Assembly: GCF_023277925.1 (NCBI RefSeq)
Contig: NZ_CP063832.1
Span: forward strand, 1,266,001-1,330,000
DNA: 64,000 nt
Direction: 5' to 3'
DNA from: Pseudomonas entomophila
GTDB taxonomy: Bacteria; Pseudomonadota; Gammaproteobacteria; Pseudomonadales; Pseudomonadaceae
In this document: positions 6,648 through 14,991 of the stretch, in pieces
Layout: the number at the start of each line of letters is the position of its first letter
Position numbering within the stretch: the first letter of the stretch is position 1
The notes under the pieces: generated by a model
What the model was told of the DNA's origin: nothing
Databases searched by the model: none
The model's input: only the letters and a program-made list of their open reading frames with translations
Position numbers and translations under genes: made by a program

Positions 6648-8189
6648 ATGAACATCGCCAACTGGCTGTGCGACACGGCCCAGCGCTGGCCGCAACGCGC
6701 GGCGCTGTTCGAGGGCGCGCGCCAGGTGGCCGATTACCAGGCGTTCGCCGCGCGGGCCCGTGCTCGGGCCCTGCAACTGCGTCACGAATACGGCATCTCA
6801 CCGGGCGACCGGGTGGCGCTGCTGATGAAGAACAGCTGCGGCTACCTGGAACTGCTGTACGCCATCTGGTGGAGCGGGGCGGTGGCGGTGCCGATCAACA
6901 GCAAGCTGCACGCCCTGGAAGCCGCCTGGATTGCCGGCAATGCCGGGGCCTGGCTGATCTATACCGATGACGGCCAGGTGTTCGATGGTATCGCCTTGCC
7001 GCTCGGTTGCCGGGAACTGGCCGCGTCCGGGCTGGGCGAACTTCAGCAGGTGGCGGGTGAGGAACTGCTGCGGCCGCACCCGCGCACAGACGCCGACCTG
7101 GCCTGGCTGTTCTACACCTCTGGCACCACCGGGCGCTCCAAGGGGGTGAAGCTGTCCCATGGCAACCTGGTCGCCATGTCCCTGTGCTACCCGCTGGATG
7201 TGGACACGGTGGGCGCGGACGATGCGGTGGTGTATGCCGCGCCGATCTCCCACGGCGCCGGGCTCTACAACTTCATCCATGTGCGCTGCGGCGCCCGGCA
7301 TGTGGTGCCCGCGTCGCGCGGGTTCCAGGCGGCGGAGCTGTTCGAGTTGGCCCAGGCGCTGGGCAATGTCAGCCTGTTCGCCGCGCCAACCATGGTCAAG
7401 CGCATGGTCGAGCAGGCCCGGCAGCAGGGCTATGGCGGCGAAGGGCTGAAGACCATCGTCTACGGCGGCGGGCCGATGTACCTGGCCGACCTCGAACAGG
7501 CTTTGGACACCTTCGGCCCGCGCCTGGTGCAGATCTACGGCCAGGGCGAGTGCCCCATGACCATCAGCGCGCTGTCCCGCGAAGCCATCGCCGACCGTGC
7601 CAACCCCGATTGGCCGCGCATCGCCGCCTCGGTGGGGCGTGCCCAGGCCTGTGTCGAGGTGCAGGTGCTGGGGGCTGACGGACGCCCCTTGCCGCCTGGG
7701 GAAGCCGGCGAGATCGCCGTGCGCGGCGCGCCGGTGATGCAGGGCTATTGGGACAATCCGCAGGCCACCCGCGCCGCCCTGGTGGACGGCTGGCTGCTGA
7801 CCGGCGACATTGGCCAGCTCGACGAGCAGGGCTACCTGACCCTCACCGACCGCAGCAAGGATGTGATCATCTCCGGTGGCAGCAACATCTACCCCCGGGA
7901 AGTGGAAGAGGTGCTGATGCAGCACCCCGGCGTATTCGAAGTGTGCGTGGTGGGTGAGGCCGACCCCGAATGGGGCGAGTCGGTGGTAGCCTTCGTGGTG
8001 CCGCGCAAGCCGGGTTGCCTACAGGCCCAGGCGCTCAACGACTGGTTCCTGGCGCGCATGGCCTCGTTCAAGAAACCGAAAAAATACCAGTTCTGCACAG
8101 AGCTGCCGAAAAACAGCTATGGCAAGATTCTCAAGACCCGCGTGCGCCAGTGGCTGCAAGACCCGAAAGGGGCCTTGAGCAGCCCCTGA
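6648..8189 (+). CDS. Acyl-CoA synthetase (AMP-forming)
   Basis: A 513-aa ANL-superfamily adenylating enzyme. The P-loop-like A3 motif is YTSGTTGRSKGVKLSH; A5 is YGQGECPM; A7 is LLTGDIGQLDEQGYL; A8 is DRSKDVIISGGSNIYPREVE. The A10 catalytic Lys is in PKNSYGKILK near the C-terminus. It should activate a carboxylic acid to its CoA thioester for the thiolase encoded upstream. The start ATG 6648 lies one base after the thiolase stop. A longer in-frame start at 6510 would lie within the thiolase gene and is rejected. The acid specificity cannot be assigned. Confidence 0.88.
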   Translation: MNIANWLCDTAQRWPQRAALFEGARQVADYQAFAARARARALQLRHEYGISPGDRVALLMKNSCGYLELLYAIWWSGAVAVPINSKLHALEAAWIAGNAGAWLIYTDDGQVFDGIALPLGCRELAASGLGELQQVAGEELLRPHPRTDADLAWLFYTSGTTGRSKGVKLSHGNLVAMSLCYPLDVDTVGADDAVVYAAPISHGAGLYNFIHVRCGARHVVPASRGFQAAELFELAQALGNVSLFAAPTMVKRMVEQARQQGYGGEGLKTIVYGGGPMYLADLEQALDTFGPRLVQIYGQGECPMTISALSREAIADRANPDWPRIAASVGRAQACVEVQVLGADGRPLPPGEAGEIAVRGAPVMQGYWDNPQATRAALVDGWLLTGDIGQLDEQGYLTLTDRSKDVIISGGSNIYPREVEEVLMQHPGVFEVCVVGEADPEWGESVVAFVVPRKPGCLQAQALNDWFLARMASFKKPKKYQFCTELPKNSYGKILKTRVRQWLQDPKGALSSP

Positions 8190-8231
8190 AACACGCTATT
8201 CATGGACAGCAACACGACAGGAGTTCCCTTG

Positions 8232-9572
8232 ATGGGCATGTCACCCAGCACCCCCCAGCGCCAGCGGCGCCGGGCGTTTCTCGGCGCCACCACCGGCCAC
8301 TTGATCGAGTGGTATGACTACGGCGTCTACGGCTTCCTGGCCTTGTATATCGGCAAGGCCTTCTTCGTCTCCGACGACCCCACCAGCAGCCTGCTGGCCA
8401 GCTTCGCAGCCTTTGCCCTGAGCTTCTTCATCCGCCCCCTGGGCGGTTTGTTCTTCGGCCCCCTGGCAGACCGCATCGGCCGCCGCCGCACACTGATCAC
8501 GGTGCTGGTGCTGATGGCCGGCTCCACTTTCCTGCTCGGCCTGTTGCCAACCTACGCCAGCATCGGCATCGCCGCGCCGGTGATCTTGGTGCTGATCCGC
8601 TGTGTGCAGGGCTTCTCCGCTGGCGGCGAGATCGGCACCATCACCAGCTTCATTTCCGAATACGCCGGCCCCGGGCGCCGTGGCTTCGCCACCTGCTGGC
8701 TGATGGTCACCGCAGTGCTTGGCCTGCTGCTGGGCGGCGCCGTGGCCAACGGCATGACCTGGGCCCTGGGCGCCGAGCTGATGCAGGACTGGGGCTGGCG
8801 GATTCCGTTCCTGCTTGCCGGGCCCCTGGGCTTCATTTCGCTGTATATCCGCCTGAAGCTGGAAGACAGCCCGGAGTTCATCGCCCTGGTGGAGGCCGGA
8901 GAAACCTCCAAGGCGCCGCTGCGCGAGGTGTGGCAGTGGAAGCGCGCGATCGCCCTGGTGTTTTTCATCATCACCCTGCACAGCTCGATCTTCTACCTGG
9001 TGCTGACCTTCGCCTCGACCTACATGTCCAATACCCTCAAGTTCGACAGCGGCACCACGTTGCTCTATGTGTTCGTCGCCAGCCTGTCGGCGGCGGTGGT
9101 GATGCCGTTTGGCGGCGCCTTCACCGACCGCTACGGGCGCAAGCCGTTCCTGATGGTGATCGGTGTCCTGGCGACCCTGGCCATGTACTGGTTCTTCAAG
9201 GCAGCGCCCGGCGCCAAACCGGCCACCTTGTTCTGGCCGCTGATGGCGGTGGCGATCCTGTTCGGGCTGTATGCGTCGTCGACCTATGCGTTGATGAGCG
9301 AGCTGTTGCCGACGCGCATTCGCTCCACCGGTATCGCCATGGCCTACAACATTCCTGTGGCGGTGTTCGGCGGCAGCGCGCCATTGATTTCCACCTGGCT
9401 GATCAAGGTGACCGGCGACATCACCGCGCCCTGGTATTTCTATGTGGCGACCGGGGTGGCGTCGTTGATTGCGCTGGTGGTGCTGCGCAAGGAAGATTTC
9501 GTGGCGTGTGCCCATGACGCGTCGCAGTCGGGCAATGTTGAACCGAGCCCTTTGAACCTGCGTTCGGTTTGA
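8232..9572 (+). CDS. MHS-family MFS transporter (metabolite:H+ symporter)
   Basis: A 446-aa protein with 12 predicted membrane helices. It has MHS signatures: GHLIEWYDYGVYGF near the N-terminus, the loop 2-3 motif PLADRIGRRRTL, and RCVQGFSAGGEIGT in helix 4. Members of this family (ShiA, PcaT, KgtP, ProP) import organic acids or osmolytes with protons. ATG 8232 follows ACAGGAG at a good spacing; ATG 8202 is an upstream alternative without an RBS. As third gene of the operon it probably imports the acid that the acyl-CoA synthetase activates. Confidence 0.86.
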   Translation: MGMSPSTPQRQRRRAFLGATTGHLIEWYDYGVYGFLALYIGKAFFVSDDPTSSLLASFAAFALSFFIRPLGGLFFGPLADRIGRRRTLITVLVLMAGSTFLLGLLPTYASIGIAAPVILVLIRCVQGFSAGGEIGTITSFISEYAGPGRRGFATCWLMVTAVLGLLLGGAVANGMTWALGAELMQDWGWRIPFLLAGPLGFISLYIRLKLEDSPEFIALVEAGETSKAPLREVWQWKRAIALVFFIITLHSSIFYLVLTFASTYMSNTLKFDSGTTLLYVFVASLSAAVVMPFGGAFTDRYGRKPFLMVIGVLATLAMYWFFKAAPGAKPATLFWPLMAVAILFGLYASSTYALMSELLPTRIRSTGIAMAYNIPVAVFGGSAPLISTWLIKVTGDITAPWYFYVATGVASLIALVVLRKEDFVACAHDASQSGNVEPSPLNLRSV

Positions 9573-9577
9573 TCCCG

Positions 9578-9623
9578 TGTAGGCGCCGGCCTTGCCTGCT
9601 TCGCCAGCAAGCTGGCTCCTACA
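9578..9623. repeat. REP element
   Basis: TGTAGGCGCCGGCCTTGCC at 9578 and AGCAAGCTGGCTCCTACA ending at 9623 form an imperfect palindrome of the Pseudomonas TGTAGGAGCC type. It lies just after the transporter stop and probably acts as transcript end or stabiliser for the thiolase operon. Confidence 0.75.
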
Positions 9624-9683
9624 GGAGAAATTCATCCGTCTTGACAGGAACTTGATAAACCCTGAAAGGAACGTTGAACGTCC

Positions 9684-9716
9684 CTCGCTAGCATGTTCCC
9701 CATACACACTAGCGAG
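9684..9716 (+). promoter_or_regulatory. 8-bp inverted repeat immediately upstream of the MipA/OmpV gene
   Basis: CTCGCTAG (9684-9691) and CTAGCGAG (9709-9716) are perfect inverted arms 17 bp apart. The right arm ends two bases before ATG 9719 and covers the only purine-rich ribosome binding site (GCGAG). It could be an RNA hairpin that hides the RBS or a regulator site. TTGACA at 9641-9646 is a plausible -35, but no convincing -10 was found. Confidence 0.4.
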
Positions 9717-9718
9717 TC

Positions 9719-10546
9719 ATGAACATGTTCGAATCGAAATCCATCAGAAAAGTCCTCGGCGCCTCGTTCGCCTTCAACGCGATCCTGGCATCGACCCAGG
9801 CCGGCGCGACTGAAAAAAACGCGCAGGACAGCATCTGGGGTGACGAAACCAAAGTGACCGCAGGCTTCGCCCTGCACACCGCGCCGCGCTACTTCGGCGC
9901 CAAGGGCAGCCAGGGTCACTTGCTGCCATCGGTCACCGTCGAGCGCGGCATCTTCTTCGCCGACAGCCTGTCGGGCGTGGGCGTACAGTACCAGTCCGAC
10001 AATGGCTTCAGCGCCAGCGCCGCCCTGGGCTACGACTTCGGTCGCGCCGACGGCGACAGCAAGTACCGCAATGGCTCGGACAGGCTGAAGGGGATGGGCG
10101 CGGTAGGGGGCGCGACAGTGGTCGACATCAACCTGGCCCAGCAGATTCTGCCCTGGCTGGCGGTCACCGCCGAGGCAGAATTGCGTACTGGTGGCTACAA
10201 GCGTGGCGACCGCTATCAGTTCGGCTTGCTGAGCACGTTGCACCAGAGCGACCGCGACACCGTCACCTTGAGCCTCAACGGCCATGCGGGGCAGGCGAAG
10301 TACAACCAGACCTACTTCGGCGTCACCGCCCAGCAAAGCGAGAACACGGTGTTCGAGCGCTTCAAGGCGGACCAGGGCATCTACGCCTACTCCAGCGAAC
10401 TGTCGTGGATGCACCAGTTCGACCAGCACTGGTCGACCGTCGCCAGCGTGAATGTCATGCACTACACCGACCAGGTGCGCCAGAGCCCGATCATTCGCCA
10501 GGACACGCCGGTGACGTCGACCTTCGGTGTGCAGTACGTGTTCTGA
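9719..10546 (+). CDS. MipA/OmpV family outer-membrane protein
   Basis: A 275-aa protein with an N-terminal signal peptide (KSIRKVLGASFAFNAILASTQAGA). A beta-barrel of alternating strands follows, with MipA/OmpV features (GFALHTAPRYFGAKGS near the first strand), ending in the outer-membrane signature Val-Phe. MipA was described as an MltA-interacting scaffold, and OmpV-type members often respond to two-component systems. ATG 9719 and ATG 9725 are both possible starts. It is convergent with the VOC gene, with only three bases between stops. Confidence 0.85.
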   Translation: MNMFESKSIRKVLGASFAFNAILASTQAGATEKNAQDSIWGDETKVTAGFALHTAPRYFGAKGSQGHLLPSVTVERGIFFADSLSGVGVQYQSDNGFSASAALGYDFGRADGDSKYRNGSDRLKGMGAVGGATVVDINLAQQILPWLAVTAEAELRTGGYKRGDRYQFGLLSTLHQSDRDTVTLSLNGHAGQAKYNQTYFGVTAQQSENTVFERFKADQGIYAYSSELSWMHQFDQHWSTVASVNVMHYTDQVRQSPIIRQDTPVTSTFGVQYVF

Positions 10547-10549
10547 TTC

Positions 10550-11011
10550 CTAAGGCGCGCGGAACGCGTCTTCGATAAAGGCCTCGAGCGCCTGCGCCTC
10601 GAGGATCTCGATCGAGAAATGCCCGAAGCGCTTGGGCAGCCAGAGGATGCGCGCACCGGCAGGGGATTGCAGGTGTGCGCGGGCCAGCGGGTTGCCATTC
10701 TCGTCTTCGGGCTGCACGCCGTTGGCCATCAGCTGGTCATAGGCCTGCTCGATGTCTGGCGTGGAGTAGCAGTGGCGGTAGATCATGCCTTCGCCGTGGG
10801 TATCCAGCAGGTCCTTCAGGTTGCCTGTCAACGGCTGGACCAGCATGAAGCGTTCCTGGCCGAGCAGGGCGATCGCGTAGCGCACGTGCAGGCCGCCGCG
10901 TTCCCACACCAGTGTCCTGGAGATGCGAGCGCCCAGCACCTGGGCGTAATAGCCGCAGGCGGCCTCAAGGTCGGTGACCAGCACATCGACATGGCTGAAC
11001 GTCAGGTCCAT
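10550..11011 (-). CDS. VOC (glyoxalase/bleomycin-resistance fold) protein
   Basis: A 153-aa protein with the paired beta-alpha-beta-beta-beta modules of the vicinal-oxygen-chelate superfamily: FSHVDVLVTDLEAACGYYAQVLG at the N-terminus, MIYRHCYSTPDIEQAYDQLMANG in the middle, and a closing ...HFSIEILE strand. Candidate metal ligands are His8, His79 and Glu near the C-terminus. Members include glyoxalase I, dioxygenases and antibiotic-binding proteins; nothing here separates them. It lies upstream of and convergent with the MipA gene. Confidence 0.8.
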   Translation of the reverse strand: MDLTFSHVDVLVTDLEAACGYYAQVLGARISRTLVWERGGLHVRYAIALLGQERFMLVQPLTGNLKDLLDTHGEGMIYRHCYSTPDIEQAYDQLMANGVQPEDENGNPLARAHLQSPAGARILWLPKRFGHFSIEILEAQALEAFIEDAFRAP

Positions 11012-11038
11012 CGCATTGCGCTCCAGCTGCGGCTGCGC

Positions 11039-11212
11039 TCAGGGCTGCGCCGGTGTGTCGGGGGTCGGTTCGGCCTGTTGGCTGGCCTCGGCAGCCAGCT
11101 TCGCCCGGTCGGCCTTGGAAATGTAGGTGTTGCGGTTTTTCGGCGCCAGCTTGGCGCTGGCCTTCTTGGCGTGGGCTTTCAACAGCTGGTTGATCTTTTT
11201 GCGACGGTTCAT
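11039..11212 (-). CDS. DUF2986 family small basic protein
   Basis: A 57-aa protein opening MNRRKKINQLLKAHAKKASA, with the central KNRNTYISKADRAKL and an acidic/Pro-rich tail. This matches the short DUF2986 proteins of Pseudomonas and other gammaproteobacteria. It is strongly basic at the N-terminus, which would suit nucleic-acid or ribosome binding, but its function is unknown. It lies just upstream of the VOC gene on the same strand (27 nt between them) and may share its transcript. Confidence 0.8.
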   Translation of the reverse strand: MNRRKKINQLLKAHAKKASAKLAPKNRNTYISKADRAKLAAEASQQAEPTPDTPAQP

Positions 11213-11411
11213 GTTCTGTGATCGATAAGAGGCGTTTGAAGACTGTACCCGAGGGCAGCGGAACGCGCGATTATACTTCGCCTTGGCCGCTGGCTGGCCA
11301 GCTCGGGCCGACCAGCCACTGACGAATCGTCACATTCGAGGCACACCATCGCCTGGCTGGTACTCAGCACACCCGCGCATGGAGCGCATCGAGCCTGACA
11401 AGGAGTTGATC

Positions 11412-12182
11412 ATGGGAAGTCAATCATTGCGTTCGGCCTGGATGAGCGCGCTGTTTTGGGGGGCGCTGGCAGCGTTTGCCAGCCAAGCCAGCGCCGAGCA
11501 AGTCTGTGCGTTGCCCGATACCGTGGAACCCGCGCCGCCACGCCCGGTGGACTACGTCAACAAGGACCTGCCCACGGACTACCTGGCCCTGGTGCTGTCC
11601 TGGTCGCCGGAGCACTGCGAGGCCCAGCGCAACAAACCCAAGGCGCAACGCGAGAAACACGCCTTCCAGTGTTTCTCTGGCAACCGCTTCGAATGGGTGG
11701 TGCATGGCCTGTGGCCGCAGAACGGCTATGCCCGCTCCGACCGGGATCATCCGCGTAACTGCCAGAGCGTCGGCTCGCTGCCGGCCGCGCTGGTCAAGCA
11801 GCACCTGTGCATGATGCCGGGCGCGGACCTGATGCAGAACGAATGGCAGGCCCATGGCACTTGCGGCTGGTCGTCCCCCGATCGCTACTTCGCCGATATC
11901 CAGCGGGTGTACGACACGCTGCGCCGGCCCACCACGCAAGAGATGCTGGGTACCGACCCAGGCCCGAACCAGCTGGTGGAGACCAAGGCGAGCACGATCA
12001 AGCAGGCCTTCCTGTCGCGCAACCCGGCGCTGCCCGCTCAGAGCCTGCGGGTTTCGGTGGGTTCGGGTAACCGCTTGAAGGAGCTCTGGGTCTGCCTCGA
12101 CAAGCAGCTCGCGCCCATGCCGTGCCCGGCGGGCGGCACCCCTGACAGTCAGGCGATCAAGGTCCGGTCGCCTTATCAGTAG
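11412..12182 (+). CDS. Ribonuclease T2 family protein, exported
   Basis: A 256-aa protein with a signal peptide (SALFWGALAAFASQASA). Both RNase T2 catalytic segments are present: CAS I WVVHGLWPQ with His98, and CAS II EWQAHGTCG with Glu144 and His148. Eight or so Cys residues suit periplasmic disulfides. It should cleave RNA in the periplasm or outside the cell, as E. coli RNase I does. ATG 11412 has AGGAG seven bases upstream, which fixes the start. It stands alone between the small DUF2986 gene and kup. Confidence 0.9.
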   Translation: MGSQSLRSAWMSALFWGALAAFASQASAEQVCALPDTVEPAPPRPVDYVNKDLPTDYLALVLSWSPEHCEAQRNKPKAQREKHAFQCFSGNRFEWVVHGLWPQNGYARSDRDHPRNCQSVGSLPAALVKQHLCMMPGADLMQNEWQAHGTCGWSSPDRYFADIQRVYDTLRRPTTQEMLGTDPGPNQLVETKASTIKQAFLSRNPALPAQSLRVSVGSGNRLKELWVCLDKQLAPMPCPAGGTPDSQAIKVRSPYQ

Positions 12183-12392
12183 CCGTTGGAGGCCACAGGC
12201 AATCTGAGTGGCGTCAGCCCGCCTGGTATCGACGATCGTGTCCCCGCCAGCCTCGGGCACGCCACCGGACATTTCTTTACGCATTCTTTATGCCAGGCAT
12301 TGTGCGTTGAGCCGATACTGGCGCCGTTTTTTCAAGCCCTCCGCATGCCTGCCTACACTCAGTATTTACGCGATACTGACGAGAAGTGATCT

Positions 12393-14294
12393 GTGAGCCA
12401 ATCCGCAATCGTTGAGCATCAATCCCATCCGAACAAGAGCACTGGGGCCGGCCTTCTGATCGCCGCTGTCGGGGTGGTCTATGGCGATATCGGCACCAGC
12501 CCCCTGTACACGCTCAAGGAGGTGTTCTCCGGACACTTCGGGGTGCAGGCCAACATCGAAGGGGTGCTGGGCATCCTGTCCCTGGTGTTCTGGTCGCTGA
12601 TCTGGGTGGTGTCGGTCAAGTACGTCCTGTTCATCCTGCGTGCCAGCAACCAGGGGGAAGGGGGGATCATGGCGCTGACCGCATTGGCCAGGCGGGCGGC
12701 ACGTCCTTATCCGCGGCTGAGCAGGGTGCTGGTGCTGCTGGGGCTGTTTGGCGCCGCGCTGTTCTATGGTGACAGCATGATTACCCCGGCCATTTCCGTA
12801 CTATCGGCGGTCGAGGGCTTGCAACTGGGCATCGACGGCATCGACCACTGGGTCGTGCCGTTGTCGGTGGTAGTGCTGGTGGGTCTGTTCGTGATCCAGA
12901 AGCACGGCACGGCACGCATCGGCATCCTGTTTGGGCCGGTCATGGTGCTGTGGTTCATGGTACTGGGGGGGCTCGGCGTCTACGGTATCGTGCAGCGGCC
13001 CGAGGTGCTGCAGGCACTCAATCCGGCATGGGCGGTACATTTTTTCGTCGCCCACCCAGGTGTCGGCGTCGCGATCCTGGGCGCGGTGGTACTGGCCCTG
13101 ACCGGTGCCGAAGCGCTCTACGCCGACATGGGCCACTTTGGCCGCAAGCCAATTTCCCGCGCGTGGTTCATCCTGGTACTGCCGGGTCTGGTGCTCAACT
13201 ATTTTGGCCAGGGCGCGCTGATCCTGAACAATCCGGCTGCCGTGCGCAACCCGTTCTACCTGCTGGCCCCCGAGTGGGCGCTGCTGCCAATGGTCGCCTT
13301 GGCCACCCTGGCCACGATCATCGCCTCGCAGGCGGTGATCTCCGGTGCTTTCTCGCTCACCCGCCAGGCCATCCAGCTGGGTTATGTACCGCGCATGTTC
13401 ATCCAGCACACTTCCAGCGAGGAGCAGGGGCAGATCTACATAGGCATGGTCAACTGGGCGTTGATGGTCGGCGTGGTGCTGCTGGTGGTCGGCTTCGAGT
13501 CTTCCAGCGCTCTGGCGGCAGCCTATGGCGTTGCGGTGACCGGTACCATGCTGATCACCACGCTGCTGGCCTCGGCGGTGGTGTTGCTGCTGTGGAAGAC
13601 CCCACGCTGGTTGGCCATTCCCTTTCTGCTGGGTTTCCTGCTGGTGGACGGCCTGTACTTCGCCGCCAACGCCCCGAAGATCCTCCAGGGCGGCGCCTTC
13701 CCGGTGATCGCCGGCCTGGCGCTGTTCATGCTGATGACCACCTGGAAGCGCGGGCGCAGCATCGTCGTCGAGCGGCTGGATGAAACTGCCTTGCCGCTGC
13801 CCTTGTTCATCGGCAGTGTGCAGGCGCAGCCACCCCATCGCGTGCAGGGCACGGCGGTGTTCCTCACCGCCCGGTCTGACGCGGTCCCCCATGCGTTGTT
13901 GCACAACCTGCTGCACAATCAGGTGCTGCACGAACAAGTGGTGTTGCTGACGGTAGTGTCGGAGGACTCGCCGCGGGTCACGGCCGACAAGCGTTTCGAG
14001 GTCGAGGCCTTTGGCCAGGGCTTCTTCCGGGTCAACCTGCACTTCGGTTTCATGGAGGAGCCTGACGTGCCCCTTGCCCTTAGCCAGAACAGCACGACGG
14101 AGCTGGACTTCAGCCCCATGCGCACCACCTACTTCCTGAGCCGGGAAACCGTGGTGCCGACCAAGCGGATCGGCATGGCCAAGTGGCGCGAGCACCTGTT
14201 CGCCTTTCTGCTGAAGAATGCCAACAGCAACTTGCGGTACTTCAAGCTACCGCTGAACAGGGTGATCGAGCTGGGTACCCAGGTCGAAATGTAA
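12393..14294 (+). CDS. kup: KUP-family low-affinity potassium transporter
   Basis: A 633-aa protein with 12 membrane helices in the first about 440 residues and a C-terminal cytoplasmic domain. KUP hallmarks include [17 protein letters not shown] at the N-terminus and [18 protein letters not shown]. It catalyses K+/H+ uptake at the inner membrane. The start is GTG 12393 with GAGAAG upstream. It is convergent with kdpE, with seven bases between stops, so two potassium uptake systems face each other. Confidence 0.95.
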   Translation: MSQSAIVEHQSHPNKSTGAGLLIAAVGVVYGDIGTSPLYTLKEVFSGHFGVQANIEGVLGILSLVFWSLIWVVSVKYVLFILRASNQGEGGIMALTALARRAARPYPRLSRVLVLLGLFGAALFYGDSMITPAISVLSAVEGLQLGIDGIDHWVVPLSVVVLVGLFVIQKHGTARIGILFGPVMVLWFMVLGGLGVYGIVQRPEVLQALNPAWAVHFFVAHPGVGVAILGAVVLALTGAEALYADMGHFGRKPISRAWFILVLPGLVLNYFGQGALILNNPAAVRNPFYLLAPEWALLPMVALATLATIIASQAVISGAFSLTRQAIQLGYVPRMFIQHTSSEEQGQIYIGMVNWALMVGVVLLVVGFESSSALAAAYGVAVTGTMLITTLLASAVVLLLWKTPRWLAIPFLLGFLLVDGLYFAANAPKILQGGAFPVIAGLALFMLMTTWKRGRSIVVERLDETALPLPLFIGSVQAQPPHRVQGTAVFLTARSDAVPHALLHNLLHNQVLHEQVVLLTVVSEDSPRVTADKRFEVEAFGQGFFRVNLHFGFMEEPDVPLALSQNSTTELDFSPMRTTYFLSRETVVPTKRIGMAKWREHLFAFLLKNANSNLRYFKLPLNRVIELGTQVEM

Positions 14295-14301
14295 GGCGCG
14301 C

Positions 14302-14991
14302 TCAGGGGATAAACCGGTAGCCCACGCCGGTTTCCGTCACCAGGTGGCGGGGCTGCGAGGGATCGACCTCGACCTTCTTGCGCAACCCGCCCATGAACAC
14401 CCGCAGGTAGGGGGTGTCGGTGGTGTGCGAGGGCCCCCAGACCGCCTTGAGTAGTTGCATATGGGTCAGCACACGGTTCGGGTGCGAGCACAGGTGCACC
14501 AGCAGGCGATATTCCAGCGGGGTCAGGTGCAGGGGCGCGCCTGATCGTTCGACGATGCGTCGTTCCAGGTCGATGCGCACCTCGCCGAATGCCAGCACGG
14601 CGGTACTCTCAGTCTCCTTGGTGTGACGACGCAGCAGGGCGCGCACGCGGGCAAGCAGTTCGCCGGTGCCGAAGGGCTTGACCAGGTAGTCGTCGGCACC
14701 GGTGTCCAGGGCCAGGATCTTGTCGGCCTCTGCGCCCCGCGCCGACAACACGATGATCGGCACCTGGGACCAGTTGCGCACATCGCGGATCAGGTCGACA
14801 CCGTCCCCGTCGGGCAGGCCAAGGTCGAGCACGATCAGGTCAGGGCCTCGGGTCCCGGCATCGACCAGGCCACGATGGAAAGTGTCGGCTTCGAACACCA
14901 CCAGCCCCTCGGTCTGCAGCGCCATGCGCACAAAGCGTCGTATTTCCTTCTCGTCCTCGATGACCAGCACCTGGGATACCGATTCGTTCAC
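14302..14991 (-). CDS. kdpE: KdpE response regulator
   Basis: A 229-aa OmpR-type response regulator. The receiver domain has the phospho-acceptor Asp56 in LIVLDLGLPDGDG. The winged-helix DNA-binding domain ends in VTETGVGYRF. It starts at GTG 14991, which overlaps the kdpD stop by four bases (GTGA) and has AGGAGG just upstream, so the two are translationally coupled. It is phosphorylated by KdpD and activates the kdp promoter under potassium limitation or osmotic stress. Upstream in-frame codons lie inside kdpD and are rejected. Confidence 0.95.
   Translation of the reverse strand: MNESVSQVLVIEDEKEIRRFVRMALQTEGLVVFEADTFHRGLVDAGTRGPDLIVLDLGLPDGDGVDLIRDVRNWSQVPIIVLSARGAEADKILALDTGADDYLVKPFGTGELLARVRALLRRHTKETESTAVLAFGEVRIDLERRIVERSGAPLHLTPLEYRLLVHLCSHPNRVLTHMQLLKAVWGPSHTTDTPYLRVFMGGLRKKVEVDPSQPRHLVTETGVGYRFIP

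Noticed and set aside
5372..6676. 434-codon open frame on the minus strand opposite the thiolase gene
   Set aside because: It is His/Arg/Gln-rich with no family pattern and is the complement of a clearly conserved thiolase; GC-rich codons keep it open.
8241..9707. 488-codon minus-strand frame opposite the MHS transporter
   Set aside because: Composition (Gln, His, Gly, Ala) is that of an antisense shadow, and the plus strand encodes recognised transporter motifs.
12801..14195. 464-codon minus-strand frame opposite kup
   Set aside because: No domain signature; fully inside a conserved kup gene.
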